Positions 6,833 through 13,337 of a stretch of DNA of 14,588 nt are shown piece by piece; position 1 is the first letter of the stretch; each line of letters opens with the position of its first letter. Position numbers and translations under genes: made by a program. Below the pieces are notes generated by a model that saw only the letters and a list, made by a program, of their open reading frames with translations, was not told the origin of the DNA and did not search any database. Source of the stretch: an uncultured bacterium (GTDB lineage Bacteria; Bacillota; Clostridia; Oscillospirales; Butyricicoccaceae). The DNA is taken from positions 1 to 14,588 of the forward strand of contig CAJMOV010000019.1 in assembly GCA_905215125.1 (NCBI GenBank), read 5' to 3'.

Positions 6833-6868
6833 TGATACCACATACGCGGATGTAAGGAGGAAGCTTAT

Positions 6869-7210
6869 ATGAGCGCTGAGACATTAAGCGGTGATAATTT
6901 TAAACAGAGGGTGTTGGACAGCGACATCCCCGCCCTGGTCGAGTTCTGGGCGCCGTGGTGCGGATACTGCCGCAGGATTAACCCTGCTGTGGACGAGCTG
7001 GCGCGGGAGTGCGCGGGCCGCGTGCTGATCGGCCGGGTCGACTGCGACGACCAGCCTGAGCTGGACGGGCAGTACCAGATCGACATTGTCCCGTCCTTTT
7101 TCCTGTTCCAGAAGGGCAGGGTGGACGGCCCGCTCATCAACCCGCGCGGCAAGGGGGAAATCCTGGCCTGGATGGAGGAAAACGGCGTCCGCTGCGGCGG
7201 CGAGGGATGA
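6869..7210 (+). CDS. thioredoxin-family protein (113 aa)
   Basis: This is a single-domain thioredoxin fold of usual length, without signal peptide, so it is cytoplasmic. The active site is WAPWCGYCRR (residues 27-36), redox pair C31/C34 with Gly-Tyr between them instead of the classical Gly-Pro, which usually shifts redox potential. The cis-proline is P75 (DIVPSF), and the buried acid before the active site is Glu25 rather than the Asp26 of E. coli thioredoxin. Extra cysteines occur at 48, 59 and 109. It presumably reduces protein or small-molecule disulfides. AAGGAGG lies 7 nt upstream of the ATG, and a strong promoter precedes it. The last 4 nt overlap the GNAT gene (ATGA), so the two are translated together. 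Confidence 0.93.
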   Translation: MSAETLSGDNFKQRVLDSDIPALVEFWAPWCGYCRRINPAVDELARECAGRVLIGRVDCDDQPELDGQYQIDIVPSFFLFQKGRVDGPLINPRGKGEILAWMEENGVRCGGEG

Positions 7211-7737
7211 TTGTCCGCGAGATCGAAGAGGGGGAGATAAGCATCCCTCTCTTTGCCTGCTTCCGACGTCGCCAGGTCGTGACAAAATGCTGGCGGCGCG
7301 ATGGAGACGCCTGGGTCATCCGCGATGATCCCTTTATCGACGATTGGAGTGGGGAGGACCTGGAAGCCCTTGTCCGCTGCCTGCGTCATACGGCGCGGGC
7401 AGGGGGGCTGGTCTATGGCGCTTTGGACCCGTGCGGCGCGCTCAAGGGCCTTTGCTCGGTGGAAGCGGAGCCCGTCGGCTCGAGGGGGCAATACCTGGAT
7501 CTGAGCTGCCTGCACGTCTCGCAGGAGCTGCGCGGGCAAGGCATAGGACGGCGGCTTTTCCTGTATGCCGCAGACTGGGCCCGCGCCAAAGGGGCGGAAA
7601 AGCTGTATATCTCATCCCATTCCGCCGCGGAAACGCAGGCCTTTTACCGAGGCCTCGGCTGCGTCGACGCCGAAGAAATCCAAAGGGCCCACGTCGAGCG
7701 CGAGCCCTTTGACTGTCAGCTGGAATATAGGCTATAG
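7207..7737 (+). CDS. GNAT-family N-acetyltransferase (176 aa)
   Basis: The C-terminal half has the acetyl-CoA-binding motif A: LHVSQELRGQGIGRRLF (102-118, with R109-G-Q-G-I-G114), then the helix AADWARAKGAEKLYIS and AFYRGLGC (146-152) near the end. The N-terminal half (about 1-90) contains KCWRRDGDAWVIRDDPFIDDW, which I recall from a common clostridial GNAT family annotated only as acetyltransferase. The substrate (amino group of a small molecule or protein) cannot be told from sequence. The start codon overlaps the thioredoxin stop in an ATGA arrangement, so translational coupling is likely. The same operon as a thioredoxin may hint at a stress-related role, but this is speculative. A strong terminator follows within 2 nt. 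Confidence 0.92.
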   Translation: MIVREIEEGEISIPLFACFRRRQVVTKCWRRDGDAWVIRDDPFIDDWSGEDLEALVRCLRHTARAGGLVYGALDPCGALKGLCSVEAEPVGSRGQYLDLSCLHVSQELRGQGIGRRLFLYAADWARAKGAEKLYISSHSAAETQAFYRGLGCVDAEEIQRAHVEREPFDCQLEYRL

Positions 7738-7738
7738 C

Positions 7739-7771
7739 AAAGGACGGCAGGATTGCCCTGCCGTCCTTTTT
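7739..7771 (+). terminator. rho-independent terminator of the thioredoxin-GNAT operon
   Basis: AAAGGACGGCAG, a 7-nt loop and CTGCCGTCCTTT, running into five T, form a nearly ideal intrinsic terminator immediately after the GNAT stop. Confidence 0.93.
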
Positions 7772-7940
7772 CATCCAACATTACCGCAGCTGACTTCGTC
7801 TTCGCTCCATAAATCGCCCCGCGGGGGCAGGCTGCTGATGTATAAACCATACCTTAGGAATGGTTTTCCCGGTTTTCATGCTTGCTCTTCCTGAGCGTCA
7901 GGCTTATTGTGGTTTTTAGATATTTTTACATAAATGTAAT
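7772..7940. other. 169-nt intergenic stretch between convergent genes with short inverted repeats
   Basis: No coding frame with a ribosome site is seen. The stretch is more AT-rich than its flanks at the right end and holds four short inverted repeats: GCCCC-GCG-GGGGC (7816-7828), AAACCAT-loop-ATGGTTT (7844-7866), CCTGA-GCG-TCAGG (7890-7902) and TTACAT-AA-ATGTAA (7926-7939). The last directly abuts the glutaminase stop. None has a clear T-tract on the minus strand, so the glutaminase terminator is not resolved. Confidence 0.4.
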
Positions 7941-8855
7941 TTAATAGATGCTCCAATCAAAGGCGGCGGACAAATCGCGCAGCAGGTGAACGCCGGCCAG
8001 GGAGTTGCCGTGCGCGTCGAGCGCCGGTCCTAAAACCCCGACGCCGCAGCGCCCGGGCACGACGCCGACAATGCCGCCGCCTACCCCGCTTTTGGCCGGG
8101 ATGCCGACCTCGACGGCAAAGTCGCCTGAGCCGTCGTACATGCCGCAGGTGGCCATGACGGCCTTGACGACGCGGCAGACGTCGCGGGAGGCCAGGCGCT
8201 GCCCTGCGGCCGTCACCCCGTTTGCCGCAAGAAAGCAGCCGATGGCGGCGATGTCGCGGCAGTCGACCTCGACGGAGCACAGGCGGAAGTAAGCGTCAAG
8301 CAGCGGCGTCACCTCCCCGGACAGGATGCCGGTGCTTTTCATGTAATAGGCCAGGGCGCGGTTGCGGTCGCCCGTCTCTTTTTCCGAGCGGTAGACCGCT
8401 TCGTTGACGGCAATGTCGGGGCTTTGCGCGATGCGGCGCAGCATGGCGAGCACGCGCTCAAGCTTGTCCTCGGGCCTGTCCCCCGCGACCATGGACAGGC
8501 AGACGATGGCGCCCGAGTTGATGAAGGGGTTGAGGGGCTTTTTGTCGCTTTTTGTCTCCAGGCTGACGATGGAATTGAAGCCATCGGCCGTCGGGGAGAT
8601 GTTGACCTTGGCGAAAAGGTCTTCCGGGCGGTTATCCAGCAGGGCGCAGAGAAAGACGACCACCTTGACGATGCTCTGGATGGTAAAGCGCGCTTCATAA
8701 TCGCCGAAGCAGCGCTTTTCGCCCGATACATCCATCAGGCAGAGCCCAAGCAGGCGCGGATCCTGCTTGGCCAGCTCGGGAATGTAGGAAGCAACGACGC
8801 CTTGCGAGGCGTAAAGGGCGTTTTTGCGCACAAGCTCTCCGATGTCAGGGATCAT
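7941..8855 (-). CDS. glsA: glutaminase A (L-glutamine amidohydrolase)
   Basis: The 304-residue product has the usual length of bacterial class A glutaminases (serine-dependent, beta-lactamase-like fold), which hydrolyse glutamine to glutamate and ammonia in the cytoplasm. The catalytic SxxK is S61-I-V-K64 in RFTIQSIVKV; other family motifs are KPLNPFINSGAI (106-117, N113), TGDRNRALAYYMKSTG (161-176, N165), LDAYF (186-190), ATCGMYDGSG (235-244, Y240) and PAKSGVGGGIVG (253-264). The ATG has GAGGTG 7 nt upstream. It is transcribed divergently from the serine dehydratase run, with 147 nt between starts. In bacteria this enzyme can supply ammonia for acid resistance or glutamate for metabolism; next to another ammonia-releasing enzyme, amino-acid catabolism is the simplest reading. 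Confidence 0.96.
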   Translation of the reverse strand: MIPDIGELVRKNALYASQGVVASYIPELAKQDPRLLGLCLMDVSGEKRCFGDYEARFTIQSIVKVVVFLCALLDNRPEDLFAKVNISPTADGFNSIVSLETKSDKKPLNPFINSGAIVCLSMVAGDRPEDKLERVLAMLRRIAQSPDIAVNEAVYRSEKETGDRNRALAYYMKSTGILSGEVTPLLDAYFRLCSVEVDCRDIAAIGCFLAANGVTAAGQRLASRDVCRVVKAVMATCGMYDGSGDFAVEVGIPAKSGVGGGIVGVVPGRCGVGVLGPALDAHGNSLAGVHLLRDLSAAFDWSIY

Positions 8856-8885
8856 GAATGGTCACCTCGTTATAGGGTTGGGTCT

Positions 8886-8914
8886 AGTTTACCACAGATA
8901 TTGCGCTTTGGCTA
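8886..8914 (-). promoter_or_regulatory. possible promoter of glsA
   Basis: On the minus strand: TAGCCA (8914-8909; 4 of 6), a 17-nt spacer and TAAACT (8891-8886; 4 of 6). The predicted start is near 8879, giving a short leader. This is the best candidate but is weak. Confidence 0.4.
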
Positions 8915-8940
8915 TGCCCTGCCGCAGGCGCGCCGCGCCC

Positions 8941-8969
8941 TTGACAGCCTGTGCGGAAAAAGGGATAAT
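8941..8969 (+). promoter_or_regulatory. promoter of the serine dehydratase operon
   Basis: A perfect TTGACA (8941-8946), exactly 17 nt, then GATAAT (8964-8969; 5 of 6). The predicted start is near 8976, about 27 nt before the ATG at 9003. This rules out the long in-frame extension upstream. Confidence 0.8.
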
Positions 8970-9002
8970 AAAATGAAGAATATGCATACAGGAGCCTTTG
9001 GT

Positions 9003-10547
9003 ATGAAGCAATATCCCAGTATATTCAACGACGTCATCGGACCGGTGATGATAGGGCCCTCCAGCTCGCACACGGCGGCGTCGGTGCGCATCGGCGCGCT
9101 CATCCGGCAGCTGGCGGGGGACGGGCTGGAAAGCGTCCGGTTTGTCTTTGACCGCAGGGGTTCCCTGGCGGCGACATATAATACCCAAGGCAGCGACTTT
9201 GGCCTGGCGGGCGGGCTGTTGGGGTATGCGCCGCATGAAAAGGGGATACTGACCGCCCTGGAGCAGGCCGAAGCGAAGGGCCTGCGCATCGGCTTTGCCC
9301 TGGAAGACGTCGGGCCTGGGCACCCCAACGCCTATTACGTCACGGCGATATCATCCGCCGGTGCGCTGCGCCTGACGGCGGCTTCCGTCGGCGGCGGGAT
9401 GGTCGAGGTGACGGAGGTCGAGGGGTTTCCCGTGCACATTGACGGCGGGTTTTATGAAGCCCTGCTTGTGTCGCCGTCGCCGCTGGGGGAGGACGGGCTG
9501 GCACTGTGGCGACGCGCCATGCCGGGCTGCGCCATTGAGACGCAGAGGGGGCAGGACGGGCGGTATCTTCACCGGGGCTATTCCGACGCTCCGCCCGACG
9601 CGGCTGCGCTGCGCGCGGCCTTCCCCAGCATCCGGCTGGCCGGGCCCGTCCTGCCGGTTGTAAACCAGATGCGGCCGCAGGCGCCCTTTGTCACGGCGGA
9701 GGAAATCGCCGCGGCCGGGCGGGACAAGCCGCTGTGGCAGCTGGCCGCCCAGTATGAAAGCGCGCGCAGCGGGCTGGGGGAGGAGGCCGTTTTGCAGCGT
9801 ATGGAGGAGCTGGTGCAGCTGCTTGCACAGTCGCTGGCAAGCGGCGGCGGGATCAATGCGCCCGGCGGGCGCATCCTGCCCGATCAGGCCCAGTTGCTGG
9901 AAAACTCCCCTTACCTGGGCGGGAGCCTGGAAAAAAAGATACTCCGGTACGTTACCCGTTTCATGGAGCTGAAAAGCGCCATGGGGGTCTTTGTCGCGGC
10001 GCCGACGGCGGGGTCGTGCGGCTGCCTGCCCGGTACGGTATTTGCTCTGGGGGACGAGCTGGGGCTTTCCGTCGAAGAAAAAGCCAAGGCCATGCTGTGC
10101 GCCGGGCTGATAGGCGTGCTGATCGCAAGTAAAAGCACCTTTGCCGCCGAAGTGTGCGGCTGTCAGGCAGAATGTGGCGCGGGATCGGGCATGGCGGCCG
10201 CCGCCTGCGCCCATGTGCTGGGCGCGACTGCCGAACAGGGGCTGACGGCGGCGTCCATGGCGCTGCAAAATATTCTGGGTATGGTATGCGACCCTGTTGC
10301 AAACCGCGTCGAGGTGCCCTGCCTGGGCAAGAATATCATGGCCGCCATGAATGCGCTGGCCAGCGCTAACATGGCCCGGGCCGGCTTCGCCGGCGTCATC
10401 CCCCTCGACCAGACCATCGCCGCCATGGACAGCGTCGGGCGCAGCATCCCGCGCGAGCTGCGGTGTACCGGTCTGGGCGGACTTTCCGTAACAGAGGCCG
10501 CCCAATGTATCCGTTTTCGTTTGGAAGGAGAGTGTGCGTCATGTTGA
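9003..10547 (+). CDS. L-serine ammonia-lyase, iron-sulfur-dependent, fused beta-alpha chain (514 aa)
   Basis: The enzyme converts L-serine to pyruvate and ammonia with a [4Fe-4S] cluster. The beta domain (about 1-150) has GPSSSHTAA (18-26), GSDFGLAGGLLGY, HPNAYYV and SVGGGMVEVTEVEGFPVHI, most like the separate SdaAB of bacilli. About 155-225 looks like a degenerate ACT domain (ALLVSPS strand, helix, two strands, helix, RLAGPVLPV strand). The alpha domain (about 230-514) has APTAGSCG (333-340), GCQAECG, MVCDPVANRVEVPC and LGKN. Predicted cluster ligands are C387, C429 and C440, with the known 42- and 11-residue spacing. The last residue is C514, fitting the tail-in-mouth fourth ligand described for this enzyme class. 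The ATG at 9003 is chosen for AGGAG 8 nt upstream and the promoter position. The stop overlaps the next gene by 7 nt. Confidence 0.93.
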   Translation: MKQYPSIFNDVIGPVMIGPSSSHTAASVRIGALIRQLAGDGLESVRFVFDRRGSLAATYNTQGSDFGLAGGLLGYAPHEKGILTALEQAEAKGLRIGFALEDVGPGHPNAYYVTAISSAGALRLTAASVGGGMVEVTEVEGFPVHIDGGFYEALLVSPSPLGEDGLALWRRAMPGCAIETQRGQDGRYLHRGYSDAPPDAAALRAAFPSIRLAGPVLPVVNQMRPQAPFVTAEEIAAAGRDKPLWQLAAQYESARSGLGEEAVLQRMEELVQLLAQSLASGGGINAPGGRILPDQAQLLENSPYLGGSLEKKILRYVTRFMELKSAMGVFVAAPTAGSCGCLPGTVFALGDELGLSVEEKAKAMLCAGLIGVLIASKSTFAAEVCGCQAECGAGSGMAAAACAHVLGATAEQGLTAASMALQNILGMVCDPVANRVEVPCLGKNIMAAMNALASANMARAGFAGVIPLDQTIAAMDSVGRSIPRELRCTGLGGLSVTEAAQCIRFRLEGECASC

Positions 10548-11500
10548 TGATAAGCCGCAGGGATATGGAAAGCCTGGCCGACCCCGCGCAGGTGCTGAAG
10601 GCCGTCGAGCGGGCATTTGCCCTGTACGGGGAGGGGAAATACGATATGCCCCTGCGCTTCAGCTACGACAGCGGCGCGCGCAACCTTTTGTATATGCCCT
10701 GCTTTACAGAAGGGGCGATGGGGACTAAAATCCTGACCGTTTTCCCGCAGAACCGGGAAAAGGGCCTGCCCGCCATCGACGGGCTGATGCTGCTCAACGA
10801 CCCGGAAAGCGGCGCGCCGATATGCGTCCTGGACGCAAAGATGCTGACGCAGCTGCGCACCGGCGCCGTCGGTGCGGGCATGGGCGCCAAAGCGCTGGCA
10901 AAGCGGGACGCGCGCTCGGTCTGCCTGGTCGGCTGCGGGGCGCAGGGGCTTTACCAGCTGCTGTTCTGCTGCCTTGTGCGCCCCATCGAGCGCATCGCCC
11001 TGTTTGACGCTTATGCCAAAGACCTGTCCAGCTTTGTCTGCCGCGTACGGGAGATGACAGGGGTCAAGCAAATCGACGTCTGTCAAAGCGCGGCTGAAGC
11101 GGCGCGGGACGCCGACATCCTCGTCACGGCGACGACGGCAAAAAGCCCCGTTTTCCCGGACGACGCCGCGCTGTTCCGCGGCAAATGCTGTATCGGCATC
11201 GGCTCTTACAAGCCGGACATGCGGGAATACCCCGACGCGCTGATGGAGACAAGGCCGCTTGTCGTCGCCGACTGCGCCCACGCGCTGGAAGAAAGCGGCG
11301 ACCTGAAGGACCCGCTGGAGAAGGGGCTGCTGCGAGCGGAAGATGTGCGTGAGCTGTCGGACCTTTTGGGTCGGTATGAGTCCGGCGAGGGCACTGTCTT
11401 TTACAAGTCGGTCGGCATGGCGCTTTTTGACGTTGTGACGGCCAGACGCATTTACGAGCTGGCGTCTGCACGGGGAGCGGGCGTTGAGGTCCAGTGGTGA
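10541..11500 (+). CDS. ornithine cyclodeaminase/mu-crystallin family NAD(P)H-dependent reductase (319 aa)
   Basis: The length is typical for the family (about 320-330). Visible motifs are MGTKILTVFP (60-69, substrate-binding K63), LTQLRTGAVGAG (102-113, R106), the Rossmann loop LVGCGAQG (129-136) and D156 after the second strand (IALFDAY), which suggests NAD(H) over NADP(H). The loop holding the catalytic Asp of true ornithine cyclodeaminase (GAD) reads GSYKPDMRE (221-229) here, so ornithine cyclisation is doubtful; reduction of a ketimine, Delta1-pyrroline-2-carboxylate or pyruvate plus ammonia is more likely. The ATG has AAGGAG about 10 nt upstream and overlaps the serine dehydratase stop by 7 nt, implying coupled translation. 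It may act on the imine or pyruvate made by that enzyme (inference). Confidence 0.9.
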   Translation: MLMISRRDMESLADPAQVLKAVERAFALYGEGKYDMPLRFSYDSGARNLLYMPCFTEGAMGTKILTVFPQNREKGLPAIDGLMLLNDPESGAPICVLDAKMLTQLRTGAVGAGMGAKALAKRDARSVCLVGCGAQGLYQLLFCCLVRPIERIALFDAYAKDLSSFVCRVREMTGVKQIDVCQSAAEAARDADILVTATTAKSPVFPDDAALFRGKCCIGIGSYKPDMREYPDALMETRPLVVADCAHALEESGDLKDPLEKGLLRAEDVRELSDLLGRYESGEGTVFYKSVGMALFDVVTARRIYELASARGAGVEVQW

Positions 11501-11514
11501 AGGGAGAGGAAGGA

Positions 11515-12171
11515 ATGGGAGAGCTTTATTTCAACCCCGGCTGTGCGTTAAGCCTGTACAAGCCGGAAATGGAAAACCGCATCGTCGAGTGGCTTGGCAG
11601 GGTCTGGGGACCGGTGCAGCTGCACAAAATCTGCTGCCAGCACGACCCGCGCCTGCCGGCGGGATCGACCATCATCAACGCTTGCGCCGGCTGCGACCAG
11701 CGCTTCGGCAGCCTGTACCCGGGGATCTCCACCGTCTCGCTGTGGGAGATACTTGACGGCATTGACGGGCTTGAGCTACCCGATTATCACGGGGCAAGGA
11801 TGTCGGTTCACGACCCCTGCCCGGTGCGCGGGCGCGGCGCGGTGCATCGGGCGGTGCGCAGCCTTTTGGACAAGATGAACATTGAGGTCGTCGAAACGGA
11901 GAGACACGGCGCCCAGTCTGTCTGCTGCGGGGACGACCTGTGGCCCAAATGCGACATGGAAACCATCCGCCGCCATATGCGCATGCGGGCGCAGTCCATG
12001 CCCTGCCAGGACGTCGTCGTCTACTGCGTGTCCTGCATCAAATCTATGGACATCGGCGGCCGGACGCCGCGCCACATGGTCGACCTGCTCTTTGGCGAGG
12101 GCACCGACCCGCAGGACAACGACACTGCGCGCTGGCATGGGCGGCTCAAGACCTACATCGCCGCTCATTGA
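11515..12171 (+). CDS. HdrB-like protein with two CCG (Cys-rich) domains (218 aa)
   Basis: The protein consists of two tandem CCG (DUF224) motifs with all cysteines present. The first has C10 (YFNPGC), C40-C41, C57 and C60 (CAGC); the second has C102 (HDPC), C137-C138-G, C171 and C174 (CVSC). In heterodisulfide reductase subunit B each such motif binds a non-cubane [4Fe-4S] cluster; related domains occur in LutA, GlcF and SdhE. The length is close to LutA, but no LutB/LutC, HdrA or HdrC is adjacent, so the electron partner is unknown. A role in disulfide reduction or electron transfer is inferred. The ATG at 11515 has GGGAGAGG 5-8 nt upstream; upstream in-frame GTG codons lack a site. It starts 14 nt after the preceding stop. 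Confidence 0.9.
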   Translation: MGELYFNPGCALSLYKPEMENRIVEWLGRVWGPVQLHKICCQHDPRLPAGSTIINACAGCDQRFGSLYPGISTVSLWEILDGIDGLELPDYHGARMSVHDPCPVRGRGAVHRAVRSLLDKMNIEVVETERHGAQSVCCGDDLWPKCDMETIRRHMRMRAQSMPCQDVVVYCVSCIKSMDIGGRTPRHMVDLLFGEGTDPQDNDTARWHGRLKTYIAAH

Positions 12172-12205
12172 GAAAGCTGAATACACACGGAAAAGGGGGA
12201 TGGAT

Positions 12206-12469
12206 ATGGCGGGAAAATTGACATTCGGGAAGCTGCTGAACCGGTGGCTTGTCGCCGCTTTTGCAGCGTGCCTGATAAATATACTTTGGCTCAAAATACC
12301 GTTGCTCCACAATATCCTTCTGGCAAGCCTGGGGGCCTTGCTGCTGATTTTCCCGGTCTATCCGCCTGGGCTGGAAGCAAGGTATTCCGCCAGGCAATGC
12401 CGGGCCATTGTCCGCATCGTCGCAGCGGCTGAAATCCTGCTTTCATTTGCGGTAAGAAGCATGCTTTGA
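12206..12469 (+). CDS. small membrane protein with two helices (87 aa)
   Basis: I do not recognise the family. The product begins MAGKLTFGKLLNRW and has a first hydrophobic segment at about 14-29, a second at about 33-50 (LLHNILLASLGALLLIFPVY), an amphipathic or basic stretch with Arg and Cys (PGLEARYSARQCRAIVR) and a third, weaker hydrophobic end (about 70-84). The ATG at 12206 is preferred because AAGGGGG ends 6 nt before it; the ATG at 12200 touches the ribosome site. It lies 34 nt after the HdrB-like gene on the same strand. It might anchor a neighbouring Fe-S protein to the membrane, but only position supports that. Confidence 0.68.
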   Translation: MAGKLTFGKLLNRWLVAAFAACLINILWLKIPLLHNILLASLGALLLIFPVYPPGLEARYSARQCRAIVRIVAAAEILLSFAVRSML

Positions 12470-12532
12470 CGCTGATAGCCAACAGAATCAGGACGGCGGG
12501 CAAAAAGCCAGGCCCATGAGGGGCGGGCAAGA

Positions 12533-12556
12533 CCGGCAGACGAAACCGCCTGCCGG
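12533..12556. repeat. inverted repeat just upstream of the methyltransferase ribosome site
   Basis: CCGGCAG, a 10-nt loop and CTGCCGG form a 7-bp perfect stem. The ribosome site GGGGGAGGGAG of the methyltransferase gene overlaps and follows its right arm. The stem could modulate translation or be an internal processing site; there is no T-tract. Confidence 0.45.
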
Positions 12557-12570
12557 GGGAGGGAGACGCC

Positions 12571-13302
12571 ATGAGCATCCAATACGACAATGAATACTTT
12601 TTTGACCAGTACGCCCAGATGTCCCGCAGCAGGCTGGGGCTGGACGGCGCAGGGGAGTGGCATCAGCTTAAGCCCCTGCTTCCGCCGCTGGAGGGCAAAG
12701 CGGTGCTCGATCTGGGGTGCGGCTACGGCTGGCACTGCGCCTATGCCGCCCAAAACGGCGCGGCAGAGGTGCTGGGCATCGACAGCAGTGAAAGGATGAT
12801 CGCCGAAGCACGGCGGCGCAATGGCGGGAAAGGGATCGATTACCGCGTTTGCGCGCTCGACCAATACGAATACCCGGAAAGCCGGTGGGATCTCGCCGTC
12901 AGCAACCTGGTGCTTCACTATATCGCCGACTTAAAGGGGGTTTACCGCAGCGTCGCCCGCACGCTCAGGCCGGGCGGCGTTTTTCTGATAAACATTGAGC
13001 ATCCCGTTTTTACCGCCGCGCCTGGACAGGACTGGGTATACGACCCGGACGGCAGGCCGCTGTACTGGCCTGTCGACGATTATTTTAAAATGGGCGAGAG
13101 GAAAACCCATTTTTTGGGCTGTGATGTAGTTAAGCAGCACCATACGCTGACCGATATCCTGATGGGACTGCTGGAGAGCGGCTTCGCCATTGGACATGTC
13201 GAGGAAGCGCAGCCGCCCTTTGCATGGCGGCAAATGCCCGGCATGACCGATGAGCTGCGCCGGCCCATGATGCTGCTGATCCGGGCCGCCGTAGAAAAAT
13301 AG
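12571..13302 (+). CDS. class I SAM-dependent methyltransferase (243 aa)
   Basis: This is a Rossmann-type methyltransferase of the Methyltransf_11/25 kind. Motif I is AVLDLGCGYGWHC (44-56), the acidic residue after strand 2 is D71 (VLGIDSSERMI), motif IV is about WDLAVSNLVLHYI (110-122) and the post-motif is LRPGGVFLINIEHPVF. The C-terminal part carries YDPDGRPLYWPVDDYF and HHTLTDIL, typical of small-molecule methyltransferases of clostridia. The substrate cannot be deduced. A purine-rich ribosome site (GGGGGAGGGAG) lies just upstream of the ATG. The gap to the previous gene is 101 nt, the widest in the run, so membership in the same transcript is probable but not certain. Confidence 0.92.
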   Translation: MSIQYDNEYFFDQYAQMSRSRLGLDGAGEWHQLKPLLPPLEGKAVLDLGCGYGWHCAYAAQNGAAEVLGIDSSERMIAEARRRNGGKGIDYRVCALDQYEYPESRWDLAVSNLVLHYIADLKGVYRSVARTLRPGGVFLINIEHPVFTAAPGQDWVYDPDGRPLYWPVDDYFKMGERKTHFLGCDVVKQHHTLTDILMGLLESGFAIGHVEEAQPPFAWRQMPGMTDELRRPMMLLIRAAVEK

Positions 13303-13337
13303 CAGGCAGCCCTGGATATATAAAAAGGAGGATGAGC

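Noticed and set aside
7941..8855. SxxK motif protein as a beta-lactamase or penicillin-binding protein
   Set aside because: The full motif set (NPFINSGAI, KSGVGGGIVG, no signal peptide) is that of class A glutaminase, which shares the fold.
8424..9002. N-terminal extension of the serine dehydratase frame by 193 codons
   Set aside because: It overlaps glsA on the other strand and the promoter lies inside it; the family starts at the MKQYPSIF residues with a good ribosome site.
9351..10505. 384-codon open frame antisense to the serine dehydratase gene
   Set aside because: It is a shadow frame produced by GC-rich codons of the opposite gene; composition is His/Arg/Gln-rich, with no ribosome site and no family resemblance.
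10463..10540. 26-codon upstream extension of the reductase
   Set aside because: It lies wholly within the serine dehydratase coding end, and family homology begins at MLMISRRDM after AAGGAG.
10163..11281. 372-codon antisense frame over the dehydratase/reductase junction
   Set aside because: It spans two strongly supported genes on the other strand and has no recognisable domain.
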